This document shows, one piece after another, positions 48,025-60,380 of a stretch of DNA of 64,000 nucleotides. Within the stretch, counting starts at the first letter, position 1. Every line of letters starts with the position of its first letter. Source of the DNA: Macrotrachela quadricornifera (lineage: Eukaryota > Rotifera > Eurotatoria > Philodinida > Philodinidae). The notes beneath the pieces are model-generated. The model ran no database searches and was not told the origin of the DNA. It worked only from the letters and a program-made list of their open reading frames with translations. The DNA is taken from assembly GCA_022393335.1 (NCBI GenBank), contig JAJEKB010020985.1, positions 318,069-382,068 on the forward strand. The letters are read 5' to 3'. A program made the position numbers and the translations under genes.

Positions 48025-48836
48025 TTAGTGTAAAAATGCTTTTAATTTTTGTTCAATTAATCGTTTTTGTTGATTAATTAAATGAGCATGTTGTTGAAGA
48101 TAAGCACGATCATCACTAGTTTTTGCAATAGATTGTTGTAAACAAGGTTTATTTAACCAATGACAATGTTCATTAAAGGAACTTATTCTATTCATTGATG
48201 ATCGTTTTTGAATTGACGGTAAAAAATTTGATGAAGTTCGACTTGGACTTATTGATGATGAATAACTTAAAACTGATTTAGGTTTATCAATATTTGATAC
48301 AGAAAAATTCTCTTCAACAATTGATGATAAACGTGGTGTATGATTTTGAGATAAATCTTTACTATGATAATATGATGAAGAACGACTAATTGAAGGTACA
48401 AATGTTATTTTTGCTAGATCACGATTAAGACGCAATAATTCACGTTCAATACCACGTTCATCACTTCGTAAACGTTGTAATTCTTGTCTAAATAACAGAG
48501 GAAATTATTTTTTGAATTTCTTAATTAAATAAAAATTTCATTTTATTCTGATTACAAAAATAATAATATTTACCTGCATTGCCAACTTAAACCTCTAGGT
48601 CCAGTAAGGTCATGATTTAATTTTCTTTCATAACGTTTATTTGTTTGAATTCGTTTCATATCAATATGAGCAACTTGTTGCATATTTGGAGCTGATTTCT
48701 CTAATCGATCTTTCATTCTTTCCACATTTTCATAATAATGATCATCTCGTAATGTATTATTAAATAAAATATGTTGATATGGTTTTAATCTAATATTTCC
48801 ATTTGGAGTAATAATTTGTGTTGGACTATTCAACAT
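48025..48836 (-). CDS. Unrecognised 241-residue protein
   Basis: Two exons on the minus strand, 48836-48574 and 48487-48025, with an 86-bp GT-AG intron that keeps the frame. Exon 1 gives a basic, helix-prone segment (NVERMKDRLEKSAP, KRIQTNKRYERKL). The junction leads into QELQRLRSDERGIERELLRL, a coiled-coil-like stretch. Then comes a Ser-rich region and a helical end (LINQQKRLIEQKLKAFLH). No signal peptide or membrane segment. The codon style matches the animal genes. It converges on the coiled-coil gene, with a hAT MITE in the gap. I do not recognise the family; a cytoskeletal or ciliary role is only a guess from the sequence style. Confidence 0.7.
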
Positions 48837-49243
48837 TTTTGCTGGTCTAAAAATTTTTATTCTGTGTCAATTGTATTGTTGCTCGTAGACGTATACTATT
48901 GTTTATTTCTTTTCAGTATGTTATTCTTCAATTTTTTATTTTTAAATTAAATATTTCATTCAAATAACAATAAAATTTCATCATATTAAATGATTACTCA
49001 TTCGTCATTATATATTGATAATATGCATAACAAAATAATTATCTAAATATACTAATGAATGAATAAGCATAACAGACGAGAAGAAACATTTTTCAGTCTA
49101 ATTTTTTTTAATATGTTAGTCAATTCTGTTCAATATATATATATTCATGATCGAAAGTATGATGAAGCCATAAATTTTCTTGTTCTCAAGAGTATTGAAA
49201 CGAACTTTTCAAACAATACGAACATTGAAATATATATATAACA

Positions 49244-49573
49244 ATGATGGAAAATGAATATGTTTTTAATTATGATGAAGTAAAACGAAGATTTGAAAGT
49301 GTCCCACAAACAAATTCAATAACAAAAAAGCTCAAATCAATCACATACAAAACACATTTTCAACCTCGAACAAAATCGTTATTTGAAAAGAGTAATAATA
49401 TGAGTACGAATATTCGTCCTTTGGGAACAAATAAAATACAACGACAAGAACAATTATCAGTACCAAAAGTAACCTTTAAATTACATGTTATTCATGTTCA
49501 ACAAGTTACTCCAATTGAACAATTCAATTTGCAAATGCAACAACGAGTTTTATCTATTCCCACAGCTTATTAA
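49244..49573 (+). CDS. Small basic protein, 109 residues, unknown
   Basis: A single-exon frame starting with two Met codons (49244, 49247). It is polar and basic (KRRFESVPQT, KKLKSITYKTHFQPRTKS) with a VTFKLHVIHVQQVTP strand-like segment and no signal peptide. A TA-rich run lies just upstream and AATAAA at 49658-49663 follows about 85 bases after the stop. It diverges from the 241-residue gene about 400 bp away. Family not recognised; it could be a final exon whose earlier exons I missed. Confidence 0.45.
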   Translation: MMENEYVFNYDEVKRRFESVPQTNSITKKLKSITYKTHFQPRTKSLFEKSNNMSTNIRPLGTNKIQRQEQLSVPKVTFKLHVIHVQQVTPIEQFNLQMQQRVLSIPTAY

Positions 49574-50697
49574 ATAAGCATTTTTTTTAAAAAGACACCG
49601 ACTGTTTTCATGTTTAGATATAATCGCTGTGTTATTTTATTACCAGCTGAAATATTTAATAAAGAGATTAATATTTTTTTTGATGAAGAATGGCATGTAT
49701 TCTTCTTATTTTACTTTCTAAATAATTTTATATCAGTAAAATGACGGTTAGAAGAAGACAAAGATTATATTTCAGGTGCTACTGAATATATTTAACAGAA
49801 ATCTATCTATTTACTTTTGCAATGGTAATGAAGCAAGTTGTACTTTTAAATCAATAACAATCACTGGTAGACTCCAAGTTTTACTTTACTGTTTTCTGCG
49901 ATGTAAGCAAGTTCTTCTACAAATACTCTTTGACAGTTTGCTAATTATTTGCTCAAAATAAATGTGTACATCAGAGAATATTCCTGTGATAAAGACATCT
50001 TGAAGACATGTGACATGTTCATTCGTGAATGACAAAAATATTAAATTACTATTTTTCAATTTCGATCATAGCCAGTTTAAGATAGTATAAAAGACTTTCG
50101 TTTATAGAAGAGATTCTGAAGGCAATTTTAGTGTAGAAGACAAACTCAGATTATTCGAAAACATATGAAATTAGATATCTCATTTCTTCGGATAACTATT
50201 TGGCAGTTCTTGAATAACTTTCATTCATACTGAATATATTGAATTAATTTTGAAACATGATATTCACATATAATTATCAATCATTTACATACTCAAAATA
50301 TTTTATCCGACAACTTTCATATAATCCTTATTTTCTCTCATACAGTTATTTTTCGTATATTAACAATTCAATTTTTGCATAAGTAACTAAAATCATAAAG
50401 TCTTTCAATTAACAGACAAAAAATACTTTGAAATAAAACAGAAAAAACGAATTGATAGTTTTATATTATCATCATTGTTAATACTAAATGTTGATTGTAC
50501 ATTTAAAATTGTCTTTGTCATTCGAAATTATTTATTTTGAAAAAAAAATAAATAAATTAGTAATGAATCTACAATAAATGATCTTTAAAGTATGAATGAA
50601 GGTAGATTAAATCATATATAAAACTCAAAAATATTTTAAGCAGTTGAATTTTATTTGTCGTAACAATATATAAGTATTTACTCAATACAAATAAGAT
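49574..50697. other. Non-coding stretch
   Basis: Holds the polyadenylation signal of the 109-residue gene at 49658-49663. Nothing else recognised. Confidence 0.5.
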
Positions 50698-51303
50698 TGT
50701 ATTTCATTAATTAAAATAATTTAGAAAAAAAAATTTAGTAGTATTATTTTTGACAAAAAATGAAGTCATGGAGTAGCGATGGGAGGTTGATATTTTTAGT
50801 TAAAACATGATAACCCATCGCTTTCGGACCTCATTTTCATATATTTTTACAAATATTATTTCTATTGAAACAAAATTCATGTTGAGTAATTACTTTGCAT
50901 AACGAATAATATCTTGCATCATTCATAAGAAATTTTTTTATATCATTTATCATGTCAAATGATATTACTCAATCTCAATTTCTTTTCAATTTAACAACTA
51001 TATCAATTCTAATATTATATGAAGGTCCGAAAGTAATGGTTTATCATACATATTGAACCAATCTAACTTCACCATTACTAAATCATGACCTTTTTTTATT
51101 GATATGATTATATGAAAAATGTTCGTTATATCTATTGCCATTCTCTATCAAAGATAATTTTACAAAAACATGTTAAGAAGAAAGAAAATGCAGTTATTTG
51201 AAACTAATATAAAATAAAATGTAAATAGAATTTTTGATTTTTTTCTGTTTGTTTTTAACGATTATTATAAGTATAAGTCTTGTTGAGAATAAGAAATAAA
51301 TAT
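50698..51303 (+). repeat. Inverted-repeat unit, copy 1 (about 606 bp)
   Basis: Nearly identical to the reverse complement of 58238-58845. Inside it, 50759-51096 looks like a MITE: about 70-bp imperfect inverted ends, each able to form a hairpin (AGCGATGGG...CCCATCGCT in the left end, AGTAATGGT-type in the right end), with TTTCGGACCT motifs. The matching with copy 2 continues 60-200 bp beyond those ends, so the duplicated unit is larger than the MITE. Confidence 0.85.
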
Positions 51304-53343
51304 TAAATATCACCTGTATTATCATCATTAATAACTTATCACATATGTCAGAATCAAATAAAAAAAACTTCCTCATATTTTTTCCTCAAGTCATCTTTTT
51401 ATTTAAGCACACCTAGCAATAAGGCCATTATTTGGTCCAGGATTTTTTTTTGAATAGAGATGCATATTAAGAATCAGCATCAGATATTGAGTAAAATAAA
51501 GGGTGGTGACAAAATTTCGGTTTCTTCTCAGTAAAGGAAGAATATCTATATGAAACTCACATAAAGGTATTGATGAAATTACATCAGTTTGTAGAGAAAG
51601 AGAAGAGTTATCATCGGGAAAAAAGATAGTTTGCAATACATATACTTATTATAGAGTTATGGTCATTGTACTGCTTTTGAATGAAAACTTTTCACGTTGG
51701 GTTATTTGCAAACACAAAAATATTCTTGTAGAATTTGAGTAATCAAAATGGATTGAGATACAAATTTTTATATGATTAGAGAGAGTTTGACAAGCTCCAT
51801 CAAAATATGGACATCCCAAAGAAAGTTTGATCCACTTTTGGAAACAAAATCTGAAGGCATTGAGACAGACTAATAAAAATCTGGTAAATCACGTAGTGTC
51901 GAATATACGTAACTTTCAATAAGTTTGGTAGATCAACTGTTCCGCCTACTATTTAATGTTTTGAGATATTTTGTCATGTACTTTAAATGAAAATACTCTT
52001 TCCGAGCTTCAGGAATAAAGTAACTAATTGATTGACTAAAGGTATTAGAAATTAAGCATGCTTTTTTTAATACAATATATATAAGATTTTTACTAGTTAT
52101 ATCTTCATATGAGTTTGATATAGATATTCTTCATTTACGAAGGAGACATTGAATTTTTGTCACTGCCCTTTGATAATTCAGATGAAAAATATTCGTTCAA
52201 TCATTCTATTTATTTGTTAATTAATTGTTTTTCTTGATTCTATTCAGTAGAGATGAAACTTTGATGTGAAACCTGTTAATTAGTACATTCGAACAAGGTT
52301 TAAAAATAGTTTTATATCACCAAATTTCTGTTTATTTCTGTCTTTAATTGATAAAGTTTCTGTCATTCTCTGTAATCGGACTTTAAAAGGTGGTAGGACT
52401 AATACCAATATTTTCCTATATAAGCGAAGAAAGAAAATACAACAATGCTGAAGAGCTGTTTTTCTTTATATATAGACTACGTCAACGTATTAAGACATGA
52501 AAATTTAGATGCATCCAACTGTTCATCAAAGTTGTAATAAATTACTTTCATGGGATGTAATATTGAGCATCAAAATATTAGGACAAAATGGACTCGAAGA
52601 TATATGTTCATATGCATTGTAAACAGATAAATATGTCGAATGTGTTTTATTTTGAAATATTCCTGCAAAAAGTTTACAATAACATCTTGGGAGATGATAT
52701 CGTGTCATAAAGATAGGGATAAATTCATTGTGTGGTCCAGGTTGTGTATGCTCTCTTCCGATCTATTGTACGTCAATAATATACTCCTTTTCTTGCTTTC
52801 ATTTTTGTATACATACTTTAAATAAGATTTATTAAAAAACTTAAGACGGTTTCGTAGTCCGATAAAATATTCTTAAGTTCGACAACATACCTTTTATGAA
52901 GTACACCAAAATATTTCAATGTATTGACTATTATTAATATGTTCTGTCCTTACTATGTATGCTTTATAAAATCTTTCTTTCGTGATCATCATTCATTGTA
53001 TATGTAAATAGAATACAAGATATATGAGAATTAGTATTTTATTTGTGAGTAAACAGTAATGATAGATGTTAACATATTGTAACTTAAGAGTACTACGTAA
53101 GAAAAAAGAAGATTAAATCGAATAGATTACTAAAGAGTGAGGTCCTAAGAAGATATGCGATCAACAAATAAAAAGTACGAATGTTTAGAAAATGCTCAAA
53201 CTACAATCAGACAGAAAAATGGTAACACTAATTGAACTAAGTTGAAAATAGAAAAAAATCTTCTGTACATGCTCAAAAGTTTCATATGGGAAAATAGGAA
53301 TTCGTAATGAAATACAATGTCAATCAAAAACTAAATGAAAAGC
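51304..53343. other. Non-coding stretch inside the inverted repeat
   Basis: No gene recognised. Short frames (51403-51636, 52526-52825) have no domain. Confidence 0.5.
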
Positions 53344-53442
53344 TTATAATAAAAATGGATCGTTCTCCACGAAATATTCGTAGCTGTCGCCGTTATCGAG
53401 TGCCAGAGTGGGATTATTTTGAGCTAAAGTCTTGCAATTATC
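53344..53442 (-). other. Post-stop continuation of the M35 protease frame
   Basis: The same frame continues past the TAA at 53443-53445 for 32 codons to a second TAA. It reads DNCKTLAQNNPTLALDNG and then a YEYF segment, which are the expected final helices of the M35 peptidyl-Lys protease family. The first stop looks like a CAA-to-TAA change. Confidence 0.8.
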
Positions 53443-54414
53443 TTAACCATACGCATGATCGTCAGTTTCAGCTGTGACTGTAAAATGCGATAATTCATGA
53501 ACCATCGTACTCGCCTTGGAGTTAGTACCTGTCGTTGGTGCTGACCAGAACTCGGGACACAAGTATATTGTATAAGGTTGTCCTTTATAAACGTAAGCAA
53601 ATACATTCTCTAGATTGCATGTACAGTTGAATGTCATCGATTGGGAAGTAAGAACTCCATTAATACTAATGAAGTGTACTTTCACTGTGTTCTTATTATT
53701 GACCGTATACTGGCCAAACCAAGTGGTATAGCATGGCAAAGACAATAATCCGAGTAAGGTTAGATAGAGGACGGCACCACTAGCATAATTTGTTGCTGCT
53801 GTCACTGCTGAGTCAATCAAATTTTGTTCATTTTCCGAACAACCAGTGTAAGTCAATGGGACTGTCTTGACTTGAGCACTTTTTTCAATAAGTGCATTAC
53901 GACGTCCTACGACGAACAATGTGATTGGATTCGACTGCAAAATTTCCTTGTCAGACTCCATGAACGATGTTCCATCGACTCTTCGTTTACGAGACGATTT
54001 GATTACTGTAGGACCAGCATAAGCCTTAAATTGGACGATGTAGTCGCCGGTCTCAGTCATATTATACACTGAAGACAACTTAACGCGAGTGTTCACATCT
54101 GTACCGGGATGTATAGGAATCATATCTTTAATTGTAGCTGCCTTTCGTTTCATTATAGGACCGAAATATTCGACATTATTACCACTTCGAGTAATTTCGA
54201 ATAACGGATACGATAGTTCCTCTTTCGGGAGAAACCAATCGCAAATGTAAACAGTATAAGATTCTTCGTTCTTATAATTCAAAATGACTTCTACTTCCTG
54301 GTTTTCATTGTAATCTGAGCGTGCTGGAACTATATCGACATGCAAATCTTTACCATAACCATGATTCACAATGATAACAGTTGTGAGGTAGACAACGATC
54401 CATGCCTGATGCAT
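53443..54414 (-). CDS. Secreted M35 (aspzincin) metalloprotease with early stop
   Basis: An intronless 323-residue frame resembling peptidyl-Lys metalloendopeptidases of fungi and bacteria (family M35). Residues 1-21 are a signal peptide. Residues ~22-185 form a beta-rich propeptide-like domain ending near RKRR (142-145) and VVGRR (168-172), possible processing sites. The protease domain starts near TYTGCSENEQ (188-197), with TTWFGQY, FNCTC, FAYVY and FWSAPTTGT. The zinc site is HELSH (306-310) with Asp318/319 and Tyr322 of the aspzincin motif. The frame ends at G323; in relatives it continues about 30 residues, and here that tail is readable after a single TAA. Base composition is richer in G+C than the flanks. 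No introns, donor-like homology outside animals and a TATA box suggest a domesticated horizontal transfer, now perhaps disabled. It lies between two inverted ~606-bp repeats. Confidence 0.88.
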   Translation of the reverse strand: MHQAWIVVYLTTVIIVNHGYGKDLHVDIVPARSDYNENQEVEVILNYKNEESYTVYICDWFLPKEELSYPLFEITRSGNNVEYFGPIMKRKAATIKDMIPIHPGTDVNTRVKLSSVYNMTETGDYIVQFKAYAGPTVIKSSRKRRVDGTSFMESDKEILQSNPITLFVVGRRNALIEKSAQVKTVPLTYTGCSENEQNLIDSAVTAATNYASGAVLYLTLLGLLSLPCYTTWFGQYTVNNKNTVKVHFISINGVLTSQSMTFNCTCNLENVFAYVYKGQPYTIYLCPEFWSAPTTGTNSKASTMVHELSHFTVTAETDDHAYG

Positions 54415-54491
54415 TTTTATTGCTTGTTGTTTTGTGATTTAATTGTGTATTTCAACTTCGATGTATAAGTTTCCGTGATGTGCAGTATAAT

Positions 54492-54501
54492 CTTTTTATA
54501 T
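54492..54501 (-). promoter_or_regulatory. TATA box of the M35 gene
   Basis: TATATAAAAA on the minus strand about 78 bases before the ATG. Confidence 0.5.
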
Positions 54502-57500
54502 AAAAAAAAACAAATCAAATAGATTACTCGTGCGATGAGATGATATTTTTTCATGTAATTCAAAATGGATTATGACAATCAATAGTCTCGATACACCAAT
54601 TAGTGTACTTTAGGACGATTAACTTAATTAGTGCGGTAGTTAGCATGTTGGCATCAGACTTCAGTATTCAAAAATATATTCTATATTGTGGTTGTTTGCT
54701 CACTATCGACTGAATTACAATTCCGATTAATAAGAATTTTATATGATTACATGCATTAGAGTATATTCTATTCGAATATGAAAAAAGATTTGATCAACAT
54801 GATTGTCAGCTATGAAAAACGATTGTATCTGATATCATGACATTGATTTGTTTCGTCAATCGGTATGTTATGTAAATAGTCTGAAAGATGCAAGATTTAG
54901 AAAAGATGCAGTCGAGTTTGATTAAATTCTGACTTTCTGATTCTACATTAGGTTACTTTAGAGAAAATTCTGTTCGATCATATAGAATTCATTTAACTTC
55001 AAACGGATTAACTTAAAATAAGTTTTATAGAATTGTGCTGCATCGTAGAAGATCTTATCACTTCAAGTGTTTTAAATTTTGACTAGTTGCGCAGAATAGG
55101 AAAAATGTATTGAACCTGTTTGCCAATCGCTTCCATCCAATGTATACAATATTTCCTTAACTTATGAATTTTATTTGAAGGTGATCTATAAAAACTTTTG
55201 AATATATCGCTTCAATACTTCTGAATAAGTTAGATCTATTATGTTTGTATAATTTTGAAATACTTACAGATAACTCGTCTAGATAGAGTTGAAGATCTCT
55301 CAGGTATAATGTTCACATAGAATTCAAGAAGTTATACATCATAGAACAAAAGACGGACATAGAATGATTACAACAGCTAATGTTACATCTGGTAAAAACA
55401 ATGATTATAGATTTGGTGTACATAGTATAGACGAATTTAGAATTAATGCGATTCGAAACTCACTTTTCTTGATTTTGATCTCAATACCGATAAGAATCCT
55501 ATCATCGAAGGCAGACGATCCTAATGTCGAAATAATACGACATCAGATATTTAGATAGCTATTTAAGCGAAATAATTCATATTCGATAGAACCCTACTGA
55601 CATAGTTACATTTAACAAAATCATTGATTTCAGTAGATCGAGTATAGCACGACGAAATAAGAAAAATTTTATAGTGAAATCTTATACAATATTTATTTGG
55701 CACGGCAGTTTCTGATGATTTTTCAGTATTGGTAATATCAAAATGAATCAAATATGACACATTTTGAAAACACTGTCCGTCATCGAACTTCGGAAGAAAA
55801 TATCTGTTTACATTTGATCGTCGTACGAAATCATATTTCAAACTCATTTTATGAAATTCGATCTACTGATATGGATCTGAGGATATATCAGATTTCTTTT
55901 ATTTTATTTTTCAGAAAATTCCTCTCTACTTAATAAATTATTAAATATATATTTAGATTCGATGATAAAACTCAATGCAATACTTGCCTACAAAGAAACT
56001 AAATCTAACTCACACTATGTGAAAATATTATTATTAAAATAGATCTTCAAGTATAATATTCTATTCATTTATCTCTATACTTATTTTCTCGAAAAAAAAC
56101 TTAGAAATATTCATTCTTCATACCTTGAATAAATGAGATGATCGTTTAGTACTCGATATGTTTATATTCTCTCAATAATCGACAAGTTTATATAATTCTC
56201 ATTCTATCTGCTTATGTGCTTTTTATATTATTCATGCACAAAGGCATACTTTGAGTGAATAGGAACATATTAAAAATAGTATTTCAATTGTATCAGTGCA
56301 AATCATGATTACGTATCCTTTTTTTTATATTGTTTTTATTACTAATTTTTCGTTTATTTTAAATCAACTGAAACATATCAAACATAATATTCATATTGCG
56401 TCAAAAAAAAAATTCTATTTTGGTATATTGTTAATATTTTATTTTTGATACTAATTTATACACACTTGCTTTTATCTGAAAGAAAAAAAAAAGAGAATCC
56501 AGTAATCTATAATATGACCTTGCATAGAAAAATATTTTGACCTACTTTTCTTTTTAAAAAATTATCATATTTGAATTAATATTCGACTCTCGTTTTTTTT
56601 CTTCTCACTTTAATCTTTGATAATGAATTGTTATTCGAAAAAAAAAATTTCCAGCAATCAGTGTAATATGATATGGAATTTTGTGAAAATTTTCATCATA
56701 AATCCATTAAGAAAATGACTTTTTCAAATGTGAATATTTCGTGTATGAAAAGATAACTTTAGTTTCGATACATATATTAATCATTCTCAATTGATGATTA
56801 TCGATTGAATTATCTTCTACATATGATACAGAGACAAGTATTTGTTGAATTTCTATAGAAACTATTTCAAAGAATATTGCATCGTTGTCGAACTTTTTAA
56901 AGAACATTAAGATTTTTCATAAAGCTGTTCGAATTCAATGAAAATTTAGATTGTTAGTAAAAATTAATGGATTACATTAACTATTAATAGAAATTTTTTT
57001 ACATTAATATGCCTTGTGGAAGAGATGTTATAGTGGAAATATATCTGCATGAAATTGATGTGAAAATAGGAGACATGTTATTTAGTATGATATCTCAAAA
57101 AATTTACTGGTTTTATTGTTCTAATAATATGATAAAAATTGATTCATATTGCAGTTGGATAGAACATTAAATGCTTTATATTTTTATTCTTTTCTTGATA
57201 TTTTCCTATCAGTACTACGAAATTTGATTCTTGTGATATATTATTATTATCTTTTGTATTGCATATTGAATATAATTGCAGACAAATTAGAAAGAATAAA
57301 ATGAATGTATTATTAAAATTTAATGATAATGATTTCTGATTGTTCTATCATCATTGTAAGAATATCTTATAAGAAGAATGATAATCTAAGAAACAGTAGA
57401 TTTGACTATCTCCACAATCAATACCTACGAGATTAATAAAAAAAAAGATAGATTATAGGTATAAATGATTTGACTGCTACACTATAATTTACATGGTAAT

Positions 57501-57974
57501 ATATCATAGAATAAATGTTTTTCTCTTTTACTATTCTTCATTTTTTCGTTTGTTTCATTATGTAGAAATAATATTGGTTCTCTCCTATAGAGCATCAAGT
57601 GCACTATATATTACTCTCGTTCTTTCCGTTTTCGCTTATTCTCTTTGTATGATTCATTTGATTCTAATGTATTTCATATGCATGTATATGTATAATTATA
57701 TTAATGAAATTCACTATTTGTGAAAAAAGAAAAGATAAATGTTTTCGCTTTTGTTGTATTTCTGAAACACTTTAACAAATATCAGAAAATATGCAAACAA
57801 GAATAAAAATGTAGAACAGCTCAACTGCAATATGGCTCAATTTTATAAAATATAAAGCAGAGTGTAGATCAAAGCTAACTTGTCAAAATATAGAAGAAAG
57901 CATACAGAATGACTAAAAAATTTTAGATACAACTTTTCAATTAATATATAGGAAAATAAAGAAAATGTTAATAT
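54502..57974. other. AT-rich stretch without recognisable genes
   Basis: Several 60-95-codon frames (for example 55563-55847, 57493-57723) show no domain or splice pattern. Nothing else is seen. Confidence 0.5.
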
Positions 57975-58062
57975 TTAAAGTAGTTTATTTGAATCTGATA
58001 CAAAATAAAATATAAGTAGAATTTTTCATTTTTTTTCTGTTGTTTGTTTTTGTTAACAATCA
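57975..58062 (+). repeat. Partial copy of the inverted-repeat unit's right flank
   Basis: Matches about 51193-51270 in the same orientation, sharing AAAATAAAAT(A/G)TAA and TAGAATTTTT followed by TTTTTTTCTGTT. It sits 175 bp from the inverted copy 2, giving a local palindrome around 58150. Confidence 0.55.
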
Positions 58063-58237
58063 TCTGCAGTACAGCTGACAGATCTTCAAATAATTGAAAA
58101 TATACATTGAGTATTAAGTCGAGAATCATAATTAATAATATATAATATAATTGAAATGAAAGACCACTCAAATTTATTTAACCGTCAAAATACATGAAGT
58201 AAATTTAAAGTAACGATAACTTGAGAAAAAAACGTAT

Positions 58238-58845
58238 ATATTTATTTCTTATTCATAACAAGAGTTATACTTATAATAATCGTTAAAAACAAACAGAAAA
58301 AAATCAAAAATTCTATTTACATTTTATTTTATATTAGTTTCAAACAACTGCATTTTCTTTCTTCTTGACATATTTTTGTAAAATTATCTTTGATAGAGAA
58401 TGGCAATAGATATACCTAACATTTTTCATATAATCATATCAATAAAAAAAGGTCATGATTTAGTAATGGTGAAGTTAGATTGGTTCAATATGTATGATAA
58501 ACCATTACTTTCGGACCTTCATATAATATTAGAATTGATATAGTTGTTAAATTGAAAAGAAATTGAGATTGAGTAATATCATTTGACATGATAGATAATA
58601 TTAAAAAAATTTCTTATGAATGATGCAAGATATTATTCGTTATGCAAAGTAATTACTCAACATGAATTTTGTTTCAATAGAAATAATATTTGTAAAAACA
58701 TATGAAAATGAGGTCCGAAAGCGATGGGTTATCATGTTTTAACTAAAAATATCAACCTCCCATCGCTACTCCATGACTTCATTTTTTGTCAAAAATAATA
58801 CTACTAAATTTTTTTTTCTAAATTATTTTAATTAATGAAATACAA
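58238..58845 (-). repeat. Inverted-repeat unit, copy 2 (about 608 bp)
   Basis: Reverse complement of 50698-51303 with only a handful of differences by eye. The two copies are about 6.9 kb apart and enclose the M35 protease gene. Confidence 0.85.
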
Positions 58846-60148
58846 GTTCTATTGTTTAATATTAGTTGTATTGATTCTATTTTTGCGAGTCGAAATGTGA
58901 CATTCTTTCAAGATGTCTTTATCATATGAATATCTGAAGATATCGACATTTTTTGAGGAAATAATTAGTGAAATTTTGAATAGATATTTGTAGAAATATT
59001 TGCTTAATAGTATAAAACAGCGAGGTAAAAATATGTGATAATCAAAAAATTGCTTAATAAGAGATGCTGATATTTTTCAGAGCTTTCATAACCTAAATCT
59101 GCAGTACTATAAACTAATATTTGAAAATTTGTGAAGAGTTCAATTTTGTAAGGACTAAAACTTTTGATCTATCATTGATTCAGTATTGCTGCTGTTGAGT
59201 TGAATCGATTATGACAATACCTTATACAAATGATTAATATGATATTGATATAGTTAGATTTAAACGAAGTCATTTCACTGTGAAAATGTAGAATAAATCA
59301 AAAATGATCCATTGATTTTATCAGTCTAAAGTTTTCATAGTTCTTTCAATTTTATATTTATTTTATCTGTATAGAGCTGGATATATATCTATTATGAATG
59401 ATTTTTCAAAAAATGAATCGTTATTGTGGTAATTTATGGTTGGACATAGGGGAAGATGACTAGTTTTGACTTGTGATTAGATCTTTTATTTGAAGAATTG
59501 TATCGAAATGGTTAGTATCCATTTTCTTTCCGTAAAATCAAATCGATATTCTGGTTGCGATTCGAATCTGACCGTTTCTATTGTTTTGGTCTTGTCTACA
59601 GAGAAGATTACAAAAAAAAACTACGAATTTTATCGTTTTATCGATAAAAGCTGATTCAAAAACAACAATAGCTTAATGTTTTGATTGATTATTAGTTTTA
59701 CGGAAGTTTTTAGCATGAACATATTGCTAATTCACAATTTATATCACAAGCAAAATACTCTTTTAAAAATATTTTTTATATCATTCACTACAAATAGTCT
59801 CACTCTCAAAATAGATAGGACTTAACATGTCAAATATCGTGTATATACTTAAGGCAATCCAAAGGCGGTTTTGTCACTATTTTATTTTCTTATAGAAAGA
59901 CCAAGGAAGTTCTCTTTTTTCATGTAATAATAGAAAGAAATGATGCTCTATTTTCTGTGCTTTTTAATGATTCTTCAACTTTGGTTCAAAAAAAAATATC
60001 CTTTCAAAAATCTGAGGAAAATTTCTTTGAGTATTCTATGACGCTGATATTTCTGAATTGCCCTAACTAATTTTCAATGAAATGTTTCAAAAAGTGAGAA
60101 AGAATAAATACAAAAAGTCAATATTCATTATAAATTATCCAATTTATA
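58846..60148. other. Non-coding stretch
   Basis: AT-rich; nothing recognised. Confidence 0.5.
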
Positions 60149-60380
60149 CAAAAAATGAGGTCATGGGGTAGCGATGGGAGGTTGATATTTTCAGAAGAAA
60201 CATGATAACCCATTGCTTTCGGACCTCATTTTCATATTTTTTTACAAATATTATTTCTATTGAAACAAAATTCATATTGAGTAATTACTTTAGATAACAA
60301 ATAATATCTTACACCATTCATAAGAAATTTTCTTACGATATCTTTTATATAAAATAATATTAGTCAATTTTTATTTCATT
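60149..60380 (+). repeat. Third, partial copy of the hairpin MITE
   Basis: Matches copy 1 from AAAAAATGAGGTC onward through the hairpin (AGCGATGGGAGG and CGGACCTCATTTTCATA) and about 150 bp of interior. It lacks the flank shared by copies 1 and 2, which marks the left MITE boundary, and stops before the right end. Confidence 0.75.
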
